This document shows positions 16,352 to 25,894 of a stretch of 64,000 nt of DNA, piece after piece; the first letter of the stretch is position 1, and the number at the start of each line of letters is the position of its first letter. The translations under genes and the position numbers were made by a program. Below the pieces are notes generated by a model, which was given only the letters and a program-made list of their open reading frames with translations, ran no database searches and was not told the origin of the DNA. Origin of the DNA: Flavobacterium sp. N502540 (lineage in GTDB: Bacteria; Bacteroidota; Bacteroidia; Flavobacteriales; Flavobacteriaceae); NCBI RefSeq assembly GCF_025947365.1, contig NZ_CP110012.1:4340001-4404000 (forward strand), read 5' to 3'.

Positions 16352-17398
16352 ATGAAATTGTTCCATAAATTATTTAAATCTAATCGGAAGATAGAGCAGG
16401 CTGATCTGACAACTATATCAAGAACAGAAGTTTTTGAAGGGGTTTCTATTCCTGGCATAATACACAATTGGCAGTATCACTTTACCGACTTACAAGTGTA
16501 TAGTGATGGACTTATTTCTTGTTGGGAAATGGTTGATTTAAAAATGTTTAAAAGTAAACTTGATAAAGGTTGGGTTGTTACATCGATTCCTGATGGAGAA
16601 GCTATTTCTATTTTTAGTTTAGGTTGTTGGAATATTGAACAAGGAGAATGGAAACACACTAAAGAAACTTTATATAATTATGTTTATTCGTTGGTAAAAC
16701 AACTAAATCCAGCACTTGAAAATTTACATGATTATAAAGGTGTTAATTCAAAAATGATTGGAAAGGTAAATGTTTCTAAACACTTTATGCCAAATCCTAA
16801 ACCGTATCATCTCGAGGATTCAAGTTCACTTTTTTCTGAAAAAAAATATGGAGCGAAATTTCATTTGTTTTATAGAAGTGATGATGCAAAGACCTATTTA
16901 GTTGAACTGTCATTATATCAAAGTGGAAGTATTGAGTTGTGTAATTTGCCAATAAGGAAAATTTTGAATTTTGAAGAATTAGATGAGTTGGCGAAGAAAG
17001 GAATACTAACAACTGAACCGAAGGTTGGTGAAGTTGTTACGATCTTAAATTTGGGTACTTTTAAAATCATGTCAGGGAGTGGGGTAGATATCAAGTTCAA
17101 AATAAATGAACTAACGAATAAGTTCAACGAATTAAATGGAAAGGAGAATAGTATTTCAAAATGTGCCAGGATATTTGATGAATACAAAGAAAATCCATCA
17201 AAGAGATTAAGAGATGAATTAAAAGTTGCATATGAAGAAGTACCGGAGCATCAAAGAATATTCGTGGGGACAATGGACACAAAAGATTATGAAGTTCGTC
17301 AGGTAATCTATGGTGACATTGTGAAAAAAGAATGGGAGGAATATTATGGTTATGAATATCCTTATGATGATATGCCAAAATCAATTGATGAGTCATAA
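16352..17398 (+). CDS. Unrecognised cytoplasmic protein with an internal duplication
   Basis: The 348-residue protein has no signal peptide. Two segments resemble each other. One is about residues 45-105 (DLQVYSDGLISCWEMVDLK ... ISIFSLGCWNI). The other is about residues 180-240 (ELSLYQSGSIELCNLPIRK ... VTILNLGTFKI). Each has a strand, a glycine turn, a charged helix, and a closing LG-W/F strand. The C-terminal third is helical and charged and ends in a Tyr-rich stretch. I do not recognise the family. An adenylate-kinase-like gene starts 25 bases after the stop on the same strand, so the two probably form an operon. Confidence 0.7.
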   Translation: MKLFHKLFKSNRKIEQADLTTISRTEVFEGVSIPGIIHNWQYHFTDLQVYSDGLISCWEMVDLKMFKSKLDKGWVVTSIPDGEAISIFSLGCWNIEQGEWKHTKETLYNYVYSLVKQLNPALENLHDYKGVNSKMIGKVNVSKHFMPNPKPYHLEDSSSLFSEKKYGAKFHLFYRSDDAKTYLVELSLYQSGSIELCNLPIRKILNFEELDELAKKGILTTEPKVGEVVTILNLGTFKIMSGSGVDIKFKINELTNKFNELNGKENSISKCARIFDEYKENPSKRLRDELKVAYEEVPEHQRIFVGTMDTKDYEVRQVIYGDIVKKEWEEYYGYEYPYDDMPKSIDES

Positions 17399-17423
17399 TA
17401 AAAAGAATAAAAACACCACATAA

Positions 17424-17987
17424 ATGGAAATATTAGTAATAATGGGGCCTCCATATTCAGGAAAAGGTACTCAATGTGAAATTTTAAAAGAGGAACTTAA
17501 GTTTAAGCATATTTCAACTGGAGATCGATGTCGCCTGGAAAAACAGAATAAAACAGAGATCGGAAAAATAATGTCTAAATATGAGGAAAAAGGAGACTTA
17601 GTGCCTGATTCCATTATGAAAGATCTTTTTAGTAAAATTCTAGATGAAAACAGTTCAGCTAAAGGGATTATTTTGGATGGTTATCCGAGAACTGAACCTC
17701 AGGTTAACGATTTGATGGAACTCGTTGCATCTAAGGATATGGAAATAGGTAAGGTAATTAATATAGAAGTTCCAAAAGAAGAACTTTTAAAAAGAGCACA
17801 AAAAAGAGCCGAAACGTCTAATCGAAAAGACGATAAAGATGTTGAAATCCATCTGAAGAGAATTAAAGTTTTTGAAACTTTAACCCGGCCTGCAATTGAA
17901 TATATGAAGTCTAAAATTAAAGTTTTGACTTTTGATGGTCTAGGAGCAATTGACGAAATAACAGAGCGAATAAAAAATAGTTTGTAA
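17424..17987 (+). CDS. Adenylate kinase-like nucleoside monophosphate kinase
   Basis: The 187-residue protein has the P-loop MGPPYSGKGTQ at residues 7-17, the NMP-binding HISTGDRCR region, and ILDGYPRTEPQ, all adenylate kinase hallmarks. It is the short form without a zinc LID; LID-region arginines appear in KRAQKRAET-like text. Family members transfer phosphate between ATP and NMPs in the cytoplasm. A housekeeping Adk would usually be expected elsewhere in the genome, so this accessory copy may be a paralogue with another role. It follows the internally duplicated protein by 25 bases. Confidence 0.82.
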   Translation: MEILVIMGPPYSGKGTQCEILKEELKFKHISTGDRCRLEKQNKTEIGKIMSKYEEKGDLVPDSIMKDLFSKILDENSSAKGIILDGYPRTEPQVNDLMELVASKDMEIGKVINIEVPKEELLKRAQKRAETSNRKDDKDVEIHLKRIKVFETLTRPAIEYMKSKIKVLTFDGLGAIDEITERIKNSL

Positions 17988-18131
17988 AAGGTATTGACTA
18001 TGGATTGTTTTTGCATTAGTGTAAAATAAATGTATGACATTTGTTAGATTAATCTATTTGAATTACAATAACTTAGTTTGATTTTGTTGAACCTATACTG
18101 ATTAAATATTGAACAAAAGACAAAATAGCAA

Positions 18132-18713
18132 ATGGAGCAATTGAAAGCATACTTAAAAGATAATTCACGATTGAGAGAATATGTTCCAAGTGAGAGAGAT
18201 TGGGAAATTATTTCCTCAAGATTTACTAAACGAGAATTCTCAAAAAAAACTATTCTTACAAGAATAGGAGAAACTGAAAATCATCTCAATTTTATTATAA
18301 AAGGTATTGCCCGATTTTATATTCCGAATGAGGAAAAAGATTTGACTTTTAATATTGTCTTTGATAACGGGTTTCTTAGTGCTTATGATTCTTTTTTAAC
18401 TCAAACACCATCAACTTATAATATCGAGACGTTGACCGAATGTACTCTTTTACAACTTACATACGGTGATTTGCAAATTATATACAACGAAACGGAATTT
18501 GGTAATATTATTGGCAGGTTAGCGAGTGAAGAATTATTTTTAAAGAAACAAAAACGTGAGCTTTCGCTTTTAAATCTAACAGCCGAACAACGTTATCTGA
18601 ATTTATTCTATGAACAACCAAAGCTTATACAACAAATCCCTTTGAAATATATTGCTTCGTGTATTGGAATTACACCGCAGGCTTTGAGTAGAATTCGCAA
18701 ACGAATTTCTTAA
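18132..18713 (+). CDS. Crp/Fnr family transcriptional regulator
   Basis: The 193-residue protein has an N-terminal cyclic-nucleotide-type beta barrel (about residues 30-120, with ILTRIGETENHLNFIIKGIAR). It ends in a short helix-turn-helix, IPLKYIASCIGITPQALSRI. It is the Bacteroidota type that usually does not have a clear cAMP site. The paralogue at 42298-42861 shares the QQIPLKYxASxIG...LSRIRKRIS ending. A Rossmann-fold gene starts 74 bases downstream on the same strand and is its likely target or partner. Confidence 0.9.
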   Translation: MEQLKAYLKDNSRLREYVPSERDWEIISSRFTKREFSKKTILTRIGETENHLNFIIKGIARFYIPNEEKDLTFNIVFDNGFLSAYDSFLTQTPSTYNIETLTECTLLQLTYGDLQIIYNETEFGNIIGRLASEELFLKKQKRELSLLNLTAEQRYLNLFYEQPKLIQQIPLKYIASCIGITPQALSRIRKRIS

Positions 18714-18787
18714 CTTGGGTTCATTGTTTGGATTTTTAAATAGTCATTCCTTTGTATTGAAAAAAAATAAAATTACAGATAAAAAAT

Positions 18788-19735
18788 ATGCAAACAATAC
18801 TTGGAGCAAACGGGCAAATAGCGGAGGAATTAGCAAAAGAATTGCATAGGAATTTTACTACTGATATCCGTTTGGTAAGCAGGAATCCAAAAAAAATAAA
18901 TGAGACGGATGAGCTGTTTCAGGCAAATTTGTTAGACCCACAAAGAACTGATAAGGCTATAGAAGGAAGTAAAATAGTGTATTTTACCGTAGGTTTACCT
19001 ATGAACACTAGAATGTGGAAAGAGCAGTTCCCTATTATGATGAAGAATGTAATAACTGCCTGCCAAAAACATAAAACGAAATTGGTGTTTTTTGATAATA
19101 CCTATATGTATGCTAAGACTGACGAACCGCAAACAGAAGAAAGCCCATTTGATCCCATAGGACAAAAATCAATCTTAAGAGCAGAAATTACAACAATATT
19201 GTTGAACGAAATGGATAACGGAAATATTGAAGCGGTTATTTGCCGAGCACCGGAATTTTATGGGACAGGAAAAACGCAAAGCATTACTAATACTTTAATT
19301 TTTGACAATATTAAGAAGGGCAAAAAATTAAAAGTTCCAATTAATGACAGCACGAAAAGAACTTTAATATATACACCTGACGCTAGTCGCGCAATGGCGT
19401 TAATTGGGAATACCCCGGCTGCTTACAATCAAACCTGGCATTTGCCTTGTGACGACAACAGGCTTACTTATAAGGAACTAGTTATTCTTGCTTCAAAAGA
19501 AGTTAAAAAAGAGTTGAATTATTCTGTTATAAAAATGTTTGTATTTCAACTTGTTAGTCTGTTCAGTGAACAAATAAAAGAATTAAAGGAATTGTTGCCA
19601 CGCTACAAGTGCGATAACATTTTTATTTCCGATAAATTTAAAAAAACATTTCCAGAATTTAAGGTTACAACTTATCAGGAAGGAGTTGCAAGCATAATAA
19701 ATGAACAGAAAAATGATAATGGAGTTTTATTATAG
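18788..19735 (+). CDS. NAD-dependent epimerase/dehydratase-like (SDR) protein
   Basis: The 315-residue protein starts with MQTILGANGQIAEELAKEL, a GxxGxx Rossmann motif, with an Arg after strand 2 (VSRNPKK). Later text LVFFDNTYMYAKTDEPQTEE fits an atypical SDR of the NmrA/epimerase type. Family members act on sugars or other small molecules, or serve as redox sensors; the substrate cannot be told. It follows the Crp/Fnr gene by 74 bases. Confidence 0.82.
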   Translation: MQTILGANGQIAEELAKELHRNFTTDIRLVSRNPKKINETDELFQANLLDPQRTDKAIEGSKIVYFTVGLPMNTRMWKEQFPIMMKNVITACQKHKTKLVFFDNTYMYAKTDEPQTEESPFDPIGQKSILRAEITTILLNEMDNGNIEAVICRAPEFYGTGKTQSITNTLIFDNIKKGKKLKVPINDSTKRTLIYTPDASRAMALIGNTPAAYNQTWHLPCDDNRLTYKELVILASKEVKKELNYSVIKMFVFQLVSLFSEQIKELKELLPRYKCDNIFISDKFKKTFPEFKVTTYQEGVASIINEQKNDNGVLL

Positions 19736-19893
19736 TTGCAAACCTTGAGATATCCGAGTCTTCAAAAGTTTATAAAAGGGCCGGAAAGTTCAATAGTTTT
19801 ATTCTTTGAAGAATATTTAAAGATCTGTTGACTTTGAATACAGGGCTTGTACGCGTGATTAGTTAAAAAAAAAGATTTTTTTTCGAAAAAGGC

Positions 19894-19923
19894 TTGCAAA
19901 TACAAAATCAAGCTGTATATTTG
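19894..19923 (+). promoter_or_regulatory. Promoter of tRNA-Val copy 2
   Basis: TTG at 19894-19896, 19 bases, then TATATTTG at 19916-19923. The layout and flanking bases match the promoter of copy 1, showing that tRNA and promoter were duplicated together. Confidence 0.8.
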
Positions 19924-19961
19924 CACTCGCAATCACGAAATGATAGCGACCTAGTAAAATA

Positions 19962-20039
19962 GGGCGATTAGCTCAGCTGGTTCAGAGCACCTCGTTTACA
20001 CCGAGGGGGTCGGGGGTTCGAACCCCTCATCGCCCACCA
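19962..20039 (+). tRNA. tRNA-Val (anticodon TAC), copy 2
   Basis: The tRNA body is identical to the copy at 13262-13339, including the encoded CCA. It is followed by a related hairpin at 20051-20083, but no GIY-YIG unit follows. The next gene is deoD. Confidence 0.95.
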
Positions 20040-20050
20040 CTTTTTAAGAT

Positions 20051-20083
20051 ACCTTCAAAATCTAATGATTTTGGAGGTTTTTT
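20051..20083 (+). terminator. tRNA-Val copy 2 terminator
   Basis: ACCTTCAAAATC pairs with GATTTTGGAGGT and a T run follows. It is the same hairpin type as in the tandem array, with different arm bases. Confidence 0.7.
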
Positions 20084-20273
20084 GTTTTATGGGACCTCTA
20101 CGAAGGTGTTGTAAAGGATTTAAGCGAAAGCAAGATCTTGCTCCGGATTAGCTTATTCATATCATTCTGTTTTTTTATCAAAAGCGATTACAGCATTATG
20201 CTTTGTATTGGTATGCGAATTAATTAAATTAGAGGAGAAAAATATAGATTATAAATCAAAAAGAAATAATAAT

Positions 20274-20978
20274 ATGAGTGCACATAACAATGCAAAAAAA
20301 GGGGATATAGCAGATTTTGTTTTACTTCCTGGTGATCCAAAAAGAGCGAAGCTTATAGCGGAAACATTTTTAACAGATGTGATATGCTATAATGAGGTTA
20401 GAGGAATGTTAGGTTATACTGGTTATTACAATGGTAAGAGAATTAGTGTACAGGGTACAGGTATGGGGATGCCATCCATTTCTATTTATATTACAGAATT
20501 AATCGAAGAGTATGGTGTAGAAACATTGGTAAGAGTTGGATCTTGTGGTTCTATTCAGGATGATGTCAATATGATGGATATTGTTTTGGCCATGAGTGCG
20601 TGCACGGATTCCGGAATGAATAAATTTAAATTTAATGGGAATGATTTTGCTCCAACGGCGAATTTTGAATTATTAAAAAAGGCCTATGAAATTGCAGAGC
20701 AAAATAAGATAAAAGCGCATACAGGGTCAGTATTGACATCTGATTTTTTCTATACTGAAAGCCATTTAGGCGATCCTTTTTTAAATTGGAAAACCTACGG
20801 CGTTTTGGCAGTTGACATGGAAACAGCTGCGTTGTATTCTATAGCTGCTAAATATAGAAAAAAGGCTTTGGCTATCTTAACGGTATCGGATCATATTCTT
20901 AAAAAGGAAGCTTTATCAGCAGATGACAGACAAAATTCTTTTAAAGAAATGATAGAATTCGCATTGCAGTTAGCTTAG
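20274..20978 (+). CDS. deoD: Purine-nucleoside phosphorylase, DeoD type
   Basis: The enzyme splits purine nucleosides with phosphate to base and ribose-1-phosphate for salvage in the cytoplasm. The 234-residue length is normal for DeoD. Motifs include [15 protein letters not shown], the phosphate-site [10 protein letters not shown], and the ribose/base-site [11 protein letters not shown] plus VSDHI. I choose the ATG at 20274 ([15 protein letters not shown]); the upstream extension from 20208 is not conserved-looking. It ends before the hairpin at 21060-21089. Confidence 0.93.
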   Translation: MSAHNNAKKGDIADFVLLPGDPKRAKLIAETFLTDVICYNEVRGMLGYTGYYNGKRISVQGTGMGMPSISIYITELIEEYGVETLVRVGSCGSIQDDVNMMDIVLAMSACTDSGMNKFKFNGNDFAPTANFELLKKAYEIAEQNKIKAHTGSVLTSDFFYTESHLGDPFLNWKTYGVLAVDMETAALYSIAAKYRKKALAILTVSDHILKKEALSADDRQNSFKEMIEFALQLA

Positions 20979-21059
20979 AAAGATTCAAACAGATAAAAAG
21001 AATTGAATTGAAATAGATTAATATATAGGTTTTGTTTTAATTCATCATCTTCCATCAAG

Positions 21060-21089
21060 AAACTCCTTAAGAAATTGAGGAGTTTTTTT
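21060..21089 (+). terminator. Terminator after deoD
   Basis: AAACTCCTTAAGAAATTGAGGAGTTT with a T run closely matches the hairpin at 14468-14499. Both may descend from one terminator of an ancestral tRNA locus. Confidence 0.75.
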
Positions 21090-21239
21090 ATGCCCCATTT
21101 TTTGAAGTCATTTGCCAAAAAGAATCATTTCTACTCCTAAAAGTATAAAATTGGAGTCCGTTATTATAAATCCGGAACGTTTTAAAATACAATCAGCATA
21201 GTTTTGAGCAATATTTTAAAACCATTAAAATCCAAGTTT

Positions 21240-22355
21240 ATGAAGAGAATCTTTCTTGCAATCTTATTTACATTAGTATCCAATTTGTCTTTTTCGCAAT
21301 CAGAACAGTCTTTAATTCAGAATTGCATTCAAAACTATATTGAGGGTACATCTTACAATCAGCCTGACAGTATTAGTAAGGCTTTTTATTCTGAAGCCAG
21401 CCTTTTTTTAAGTCACAAAGACAAACCTTTATGGATCGTTCCGGCTTCGGAATATGTCACCTGGTTTCAAAAAGGCAAGAAAGGTGAATTTAACGGCCGT
21501 GTGGGCAGAGTTATTTCTCTGGAATTTTTTAATGATATTGCTATTGCAAAGGCTGAAATTGTCATTGCAGAAAAAAAACAGGAATTTATGGATATGTTTT
21601 TGCTGAAGAAAATTCAGGGTGAATGGAAAATAATCAGCAAAGCGGCCAGCAGTAAAGCAACTAATAAATCTGGAAAAAGGATTTTATTTATTGTTTCCAA
21701 TGCACATTATTACGGAAATTCTACCATTTCAACAGGCAACAGTTTCGCTGAGATCGTAAATGCTTATGATACTTTTATTCGTGCAGGTTATACTGTCGAT
21801 TTTGTGAGCCCAAAGGGCGGCAGTATTCCTTTGGCTTATATTAATACCTCTGATAATTTACAAAAGCAATACTTATACGATCAGGATTTTATGTACGCCA
21901 TAAAACATACCGTAAGCCCTAAAGAAATTGATTATAAAAACTATAAAGCCGTTCATTATATTGGCGGGGGAAGTGCCATGTATGATGTTCCTGAAAGTTT
22001 AGATATTCAACGTATTGTTATGCAGGTGTACGAAGATAATAATGGCATTATTTCTTCGGTATGTCACGGAACAGCCGGTATTGTTAATTTGAAAACTAAA
22101 AATGGTAAATTTTTAGTGGATGGAAAAAGAATAAGCGGTTATCCTGACTCTTTCGAAAAACAAGATGGCGAATATTTTAAACACTTTCCGTTCTTAATTC
22201 AGAAGACAATAGAAGAAAGAGGTGGAGATTTTAAATTTTCAAAGAGAAATGAATCTTATGTGGAACAAGACGGTCGAATTGTTACTGGACAAAATTTTCA
22301 ATCCTCAAATGGTGTTGCTTTAAAAATCATTGAATGGATGGAGAAAAACAAATAA
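21240..22355 (+). CDS. Secreted SnoaL/NTF2-like domain fused to a DJ-1/PfpI domain
   Basis: The 371-residue protein has a signal peptide (MKRIFLAILFTLVSNLSFSQ). A SnoaL/NTF2-like region of about residues 22-135 contains VNGRVGR-like and FNDIAIAKAEIVIAE text. The C-terminal DJ-1/PfpI domain has the nucleophile elbow SSVCHGTAGIVN, with Cys as the likely nucleophile and the following His. DJ-1/PfpI proteins include glyoxalases, proteases and chaperone-like enzymes; which applies is unknown. I prefer the ATG at 21240 because it gives a clean signal peptide. The next gene is convergent. Confidence 0.82.
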   Translation: MKRIFLAILFTLVSNLSFSQSEQSLIQNCIQNYIEGTSYNQPDSISKAFYSEASLFLSHKDKPLWIVPASEYVTWFQKGKKGEFNGRVGRVISLEFFNDIAIAKAEIVIAEKKQEFMDMFLLKKIQGEWKIISKAASSKATNKSGKRILFIVSNAHYYGNSTISTGNSFAEIVNAYDTFIRAGYTVDFVSPKGGSIPLAYINTSDNLQKQYLYDQDFMYAIKHTVSPKEIDYKNYKAVHYIGGGSAMYDVPESLDIQRIVMQVYEDNNGIISSVCHGTAGIVNLKTKNGKFLVDGKRISGYPDSFEKQDGEYFKHFPFLIQKTIEERGGDFKFSKRNESYVEQDGRIVTGQNFQSSNGVALKIIEWMEKNK

Positions 22356-22426
22356 GAAGATTTAAGAACAGTCAGCACAGACATTTAAGGAAAGAATATC
22401 AGGTTCTAAATCCATCAAAATACAAT

Positions 22427-23266
22427 TTACTTGTGCTTTTCAAACAACCATTTTGGAATCTCTTCGGTTAGTAAAAACGGAATCACAATGTTGTTATGAT
22501 TTAAATTATTCAAAGTGGTAAAAGTCAAATTCTTGTTGGAGGATAATTTTGTAAACAATTCAACACTTCCGATATATGGATTGTCATCGTCTTTTTTTCC
22601 ATGAATAAGCCAGATGTTCTTCTGATTTAATTTTTTAAGATTGGAAAAATCGGGAACTGCTGCTACGGAAACCATACCGGCAAATTGGTTTGGAGCTATA
22701 TTGAGTAGATTTTGCGCAGTCGATCCACCCATAGAATATCCAATTAAGTAAATCTTGTTTTTATCGATGTTTGGGTATTCTTTTTCAATGTTTTGAATTA
22801 ATTCAAGTAAGGCAAAAACAGTTGCAGAAGGTTTTGAAACTTGAATTCCATCACTATTCTTTTCATAATTTGAAGAACGCTCGCTGAATTGTGGTGCGAT
22901 CACATAACATTGATATTTAGTATAAATTTCAGGTCTCAGCCAAATTTTCGCGAATGGTTCAAGCTGGTTTTCATTATCATTTCCAATTCGGGTAGAGTTG
23001 TGGAAAGTAATGACCAAAGGGTATTTTTGATGATCGCTATTATCCTTTGGTGTTAGAAGTCTATAAGGGATTTTTATATTTTCTTTAGTGAATATTCTTT
23101 TTAGGAAGCTATCGGTATTCAGACTGTTCAGTGCTTTTCGGTTATTTACGAAAGTTAGACTATCAACGGTAGTTTCGCTAAACTCTTTTCTTTGTGCAAA
23201 AGAGAAGTTTAGACTTAAAGTCAAAAAAAGTATTGTGAGAATTTGTTTTGAGTTTCTTTTGCGCAT
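22427..23266 (-). CDS. Secreted alpha/beta hydrolase
   Basis: The 279-residue protein has a signal peptide (MRKRNSKQ... SLNFSFAQ). The alpha/beta-hydrolase nucleophile motif is IGYSMGGST, with Asp in HGKKDDDNPY and His in NNLNHNN as the likely triad. It resembles feruloyl-esterase/prolyl-oligopeptidase-like hydrolases acting on esters. The substrate is unknown. Its start lies 25 bases after the stop of the serine hydrolase gene at 23292-24347 on the same strand, so both may be one transcript. Confidence 0.85.
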   Translation of the reverse strand: MRKRNSKQILTILFLTLSLNFSFAQRKEFSETTVDSLTFVNNRKALNSLNTDSFLKRIFTKENIKIPYRLLTPKDNSDHQKYPLVITFHNSTRIGNDNENQLEPFAKIWLRPEIYTKYQCYVIAPQFSERSSNYEKNSDGIQVSKPSATVFALLELIQNIEKEYPNIDKNKIYLIGYSMGGSTAQNLLNIAPNQFAGMVSVAAVPDFSNLKKLNQKNIWLIHGKKDDDNPYIGSVELFTKLSSNKNLTFTTLNNLNHNNIVIPFLLTEEIPKWLFEKHK

Positions 23267-23291
23267 AATACGGCTTTTATAAATTTGAGGT

Positions 23292-24347
23292 TTAATTCAA
23301 CAGATTAGTTTCTCTAACGATTTTTCTAATTTCTTGTTCAAAATAATAAGCAATACTAAAATTTTCGTACGCTTGATTTTCCATAACAATAACGCTGGTT
23401 TTGGATTTTGGATAGTATAAATTGACCGCTGTAAATCCTTCACTAGGATGAAAACCGGTATGTCCGATTTCCATAATATTGGTTTTATCATTTATTCGCA
23501 ATCCATAACCATAGCCAATTGGTTTATCACCGAAAAGCGGATGTGTATTGGTGATTGAATAGGCAATCATCATTTTATAAGTAGTTGGTTTTAATAGTTG
23601 ACCTGAGTGCAGACATTCATTCCATTTTGCTAAGTCAGGAACCGAAACAATTAAATGACTGCCAAAATAATTATGAATATCAAAATTTAATTGTTCGTTC
23701 AGCTTAATACTACCCTCTTTTTTTATGGAGTGCCCTTTTGTTAAAAATGTATTATTTGCCTCATTGGGGTAGTAACTGTTGGTCATCCCGCATTTTTTAA
23801 ACAAAGCAGTTACTAACTCTTCAAAACTTTTATGACTTTGTTTTTCCAAAACTTGTCCTGCTACGTAGTAACCAATATTAGAGTAATTAAAAGCAGCTCC
23901 CGGAGTAAATTTAAGAGGTTTGTTTATATCTTCACTGCTTAATCCCGAAGTATTGTTGAGCAATTGATTAACAGTGATGGTATCTGCCCACGAATATTTT
24001 AATTCCGGTAAATATTTGTGAATAGGGGTTTCTAAATTGATTGTTCCTTTTTCTACTTCTTGTAAGATAAGTGTAGCCGTGATTTGTTTGGCAATTGACA
24101 TTGTTGAAAATTTATCAGAAATTTTCAGTTCTGTTTTCTTGTTGAAATCAGAATAACCATGTGCTTTTGCATATTTTATTTTTCCGTTTTGTTTAATAAT
24201 AATTACTCCGTTAAAGTTTCTTGGATTTGTTGTTTGTATTAGACTGTCAATTTTTGCAGAAAAGTCGTCTTTCTGTTGTGCGTAATTGTTGGAGCTTATA
24301 AAAAGTACTAAAAAGAGGATTCTGAAGAGTGTAAAAGTTTGTTTCAT
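23292..24347 (-). CDS. Secreted serine hydrolase, class C beta-lactamase-like
   Basis: The 351-residue protein has a signal peptide (FLVLFISSNNYAQ). Penicillin-binding-type motifs are SxxK in FSTMSIAKQITA, YxN in FNYSNIGYYVAG, and HTG in IMEIGHTGFHPSEG. Members include esterases, D-aminopeptidases and beta-lactam-related enzymes; resistance cannot be inferred. It is upstream of the alpha/beta hydrolase. Confidence 0.85.
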   Translation of the reverse strand: MKQTFTLFRILFLVLFISSNNYAQQKDDFSAKIDSLIQTTNPRNFNGVIIIKQNGKIKYAKAHGYSDFNKKTELKISDKFSTMSIAKQITATLILQEVEKGTINLETPIHKYLPELKYSWADTITVNQLLNNTSGLSSEDINKPLKFTPGAAFNYSNIGYYVAGQVLEKQSHKSFEELVTALFKKCGMTNSYYPNEANNTFLTKGHSIKKEGSIKLNEQLNFDIHNYFGSHLIVSVPDLAKWNECLHSGQLLKPTTYKMMIAYSITNTHPLFGDKPIGYGYGLRINDKTNIMEIGHTGFHPSEGFTAVNLYYPKSKTSVIVMENQAYENFSIAYYFEQEIRKIVRETNLLN

Positions 24348-24706
24348 TAAATTGTTTATTAGTAGATATCAATTGACTTTTCCTGAGCGAATGTAAGAAT
24401 TATTAGAGTAAATGATTTGGTTGATTTGGAAAACAAACTAAAAATATTTCTCGTCATTGTTTAGCTGAAATTTTCTTTAAACCATGGGAGAAATGGCTTG
24501 TATACAGGTTTGTTAGAACTATAAAAGTATCCTTAATTCCTTAAGAAGTTTTTTTAGCTGTTATTTCTGGAATATTGATCTAGCAGTGAAAATTGTTTCT
24601 ATATTAGTACCGTAATAATTTTAGGCATTTATCAAGCATGGAATCACTTAAAACGCAATTTCGTCTTGATAAAAAGAAATCAGTTCATTTAACCCCAAAT
24701 CTAAAA
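24348..24706. other. Divergent intergenic region
   Basis: No convincing gene is seen between the divergent serine hydrolase and the PQQ-like beta-propeller gene. An ATG at 24638 opens a longer frame for the latter, but the signal-peptide ATG at 24707 is better. A CCTTAATTCCTTAAG segment is seen near 24531. Confidence 0.5.
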
Positions 24707-25894
24707 ATGAAAAAAAATATAATTACTCTTTTATTTGCATGTGCCGTTACCAATATGTTTGGACAGGTACCAACCGTTTCAGCACCGGTTAAAATGGAAG
24801 CTGCGGGCAATATTAGCGATAAAGTTACTCATAAAGTGCTAAAACCGTTAGCGAAAGTTGCATTGGATAAAGAGTCGATATTGATTTACGATTACGACGG
24901 TTCTCTTTTTTCCTTCAATTTAGAGTCCGAAAAAATTAACTGGACCGTAAAAGCAACAGATTCCTTTACGGAGTTGTGTGCAAATGCTATCACATTGCAG
25001 GACGGAGTAGTATATGTTCCTTTTATTAACGGAGAAATTTTTGCCATTGATAATCAGACTGGTGCTGTTTTTTGGAAATCAAGACTGGGGAATAGCACGG
25101 ATCAGATCATCCTAAAAAATCAGATTCCGGTTATAAATGATGGAAAATTATTTGTAACCTCCCAAAACGGTAATATTTATGCGCTTGATATTAAAACTGG
25201 CGGTTTACTATGGAATCATAAACTGGATGCAGAAAATAATGAAAGTCCGGTTCTTTTATTTAATAACAAAGTTTTTATTCAAAGTGGAACTTCTGTTTAT
25301 AGTTTTGAAGCGAATACAGGAAAACTTCTTGTTCAAAAAAGCTTTGAGGAAGCCATGCGTGGAAAACTGGTAACGGATGGGGAGGCTCTATTTACCGCAA
25401 ATGAAAAAAATGTAGTTTTTGCTCTAAATCCTGATAAATTAGATGTTTTGTGGCAGTTTAAATTAGAGGAAACTCAGAACAATATTAAGGAACGTATCTT
25501 TTGCAAAGACAAGAAGGTCTATTTCGCCGCACAAGGACCCGAAGTTTCTTCGATATACGCTGTAGATTCAAAAGCAGGAACTCAAATTTGGAAAACGGAT
25601 TTTAAAGCCGATAATGTTGAGTATATGGTCGAAGAAAGTGATAATATTTGGGGATACACTCGTAAAAATAAGCTTTTTCAATTGGACATTACAAATGGTG
25701 AAATTGCATTTGAATACAAATTATCAACGAGACCTATTTCAAATCTTGAATTCTTGGGCGATGATTACTTTTTTTATTATTCTGATGCGGCTTTGATTCA
25801 GTTTGAATATAAAACCAAAGACGAAAACGAAGTCTATTTGCGAACCTCAATTAAAGATGATGTGTATAGTGCATTTTTAAAATTGATTCGATAA
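24707..25894 (+). CDS. PQQ-like beta-propeller repeat protein (secreted)
   Basis: The 395-residue protein starts MKKNIITLLFACAVTNMFGQ, a signal peptide. The mature part has repeats of the BamB/PQQ-enzyme type: IFAIDNQTGAVFWKSRLG, IYALDIKTGGLLWNHKLD, and IYAVDSKAGTQIWKTDF. These are typical propeller blades with DxxTGxxxW. Such proteins often act as scaffolds in the envelope. I do not see quinoprotein catalytic residues. A long nested inverted repeat follows at 25895-26032. Confidence 0.85.
   Translation: MKKNIITLLFACAVTNMFGQVPTVSAPVKMEAAGNISDKVTHKVLKPLAKVALDKESILIYDYDGSLFSFNLESEKINWTVKATDSFTELCANAITLQDGVVYVPFINGEIFAIDNQTGAVFWKSRLGNSTDQIILKNQIPVINDGKLFVTSQNGNIYALDIKTGGLLWNHKLDAENNESPVLLFNNKVFIQSGTSVYSFEANTGKLLVQKSFEEAMRGKLVTDGEALFTANEKNVVFALNPDKLDVLWQFKLEETQNNIKERIFCKDKKVYFAAQGPEVSSIYAVDSKAGTQIWKTDFKADNVEYMVEESDNIWGYTRKNKLFQLDITNGEIAFEYKLSTRPISNLEFLGDDYFFYYSDAALIQFEYKTKDENEVYLRTSIKDDVYSAFLKLIR

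Noticed and set aside
13262-20039. Integrase or transposase gene of an integrated island
   Set aside because: No integrase, transposase or recombinase motif is seen between the two tRNA-Val genes.
21204-21239. Upstream start for the SnoaL/DJ-1 gene
   Set aside because: The ATG at 21240 gives a clean signal peptide; the extension would bury it.
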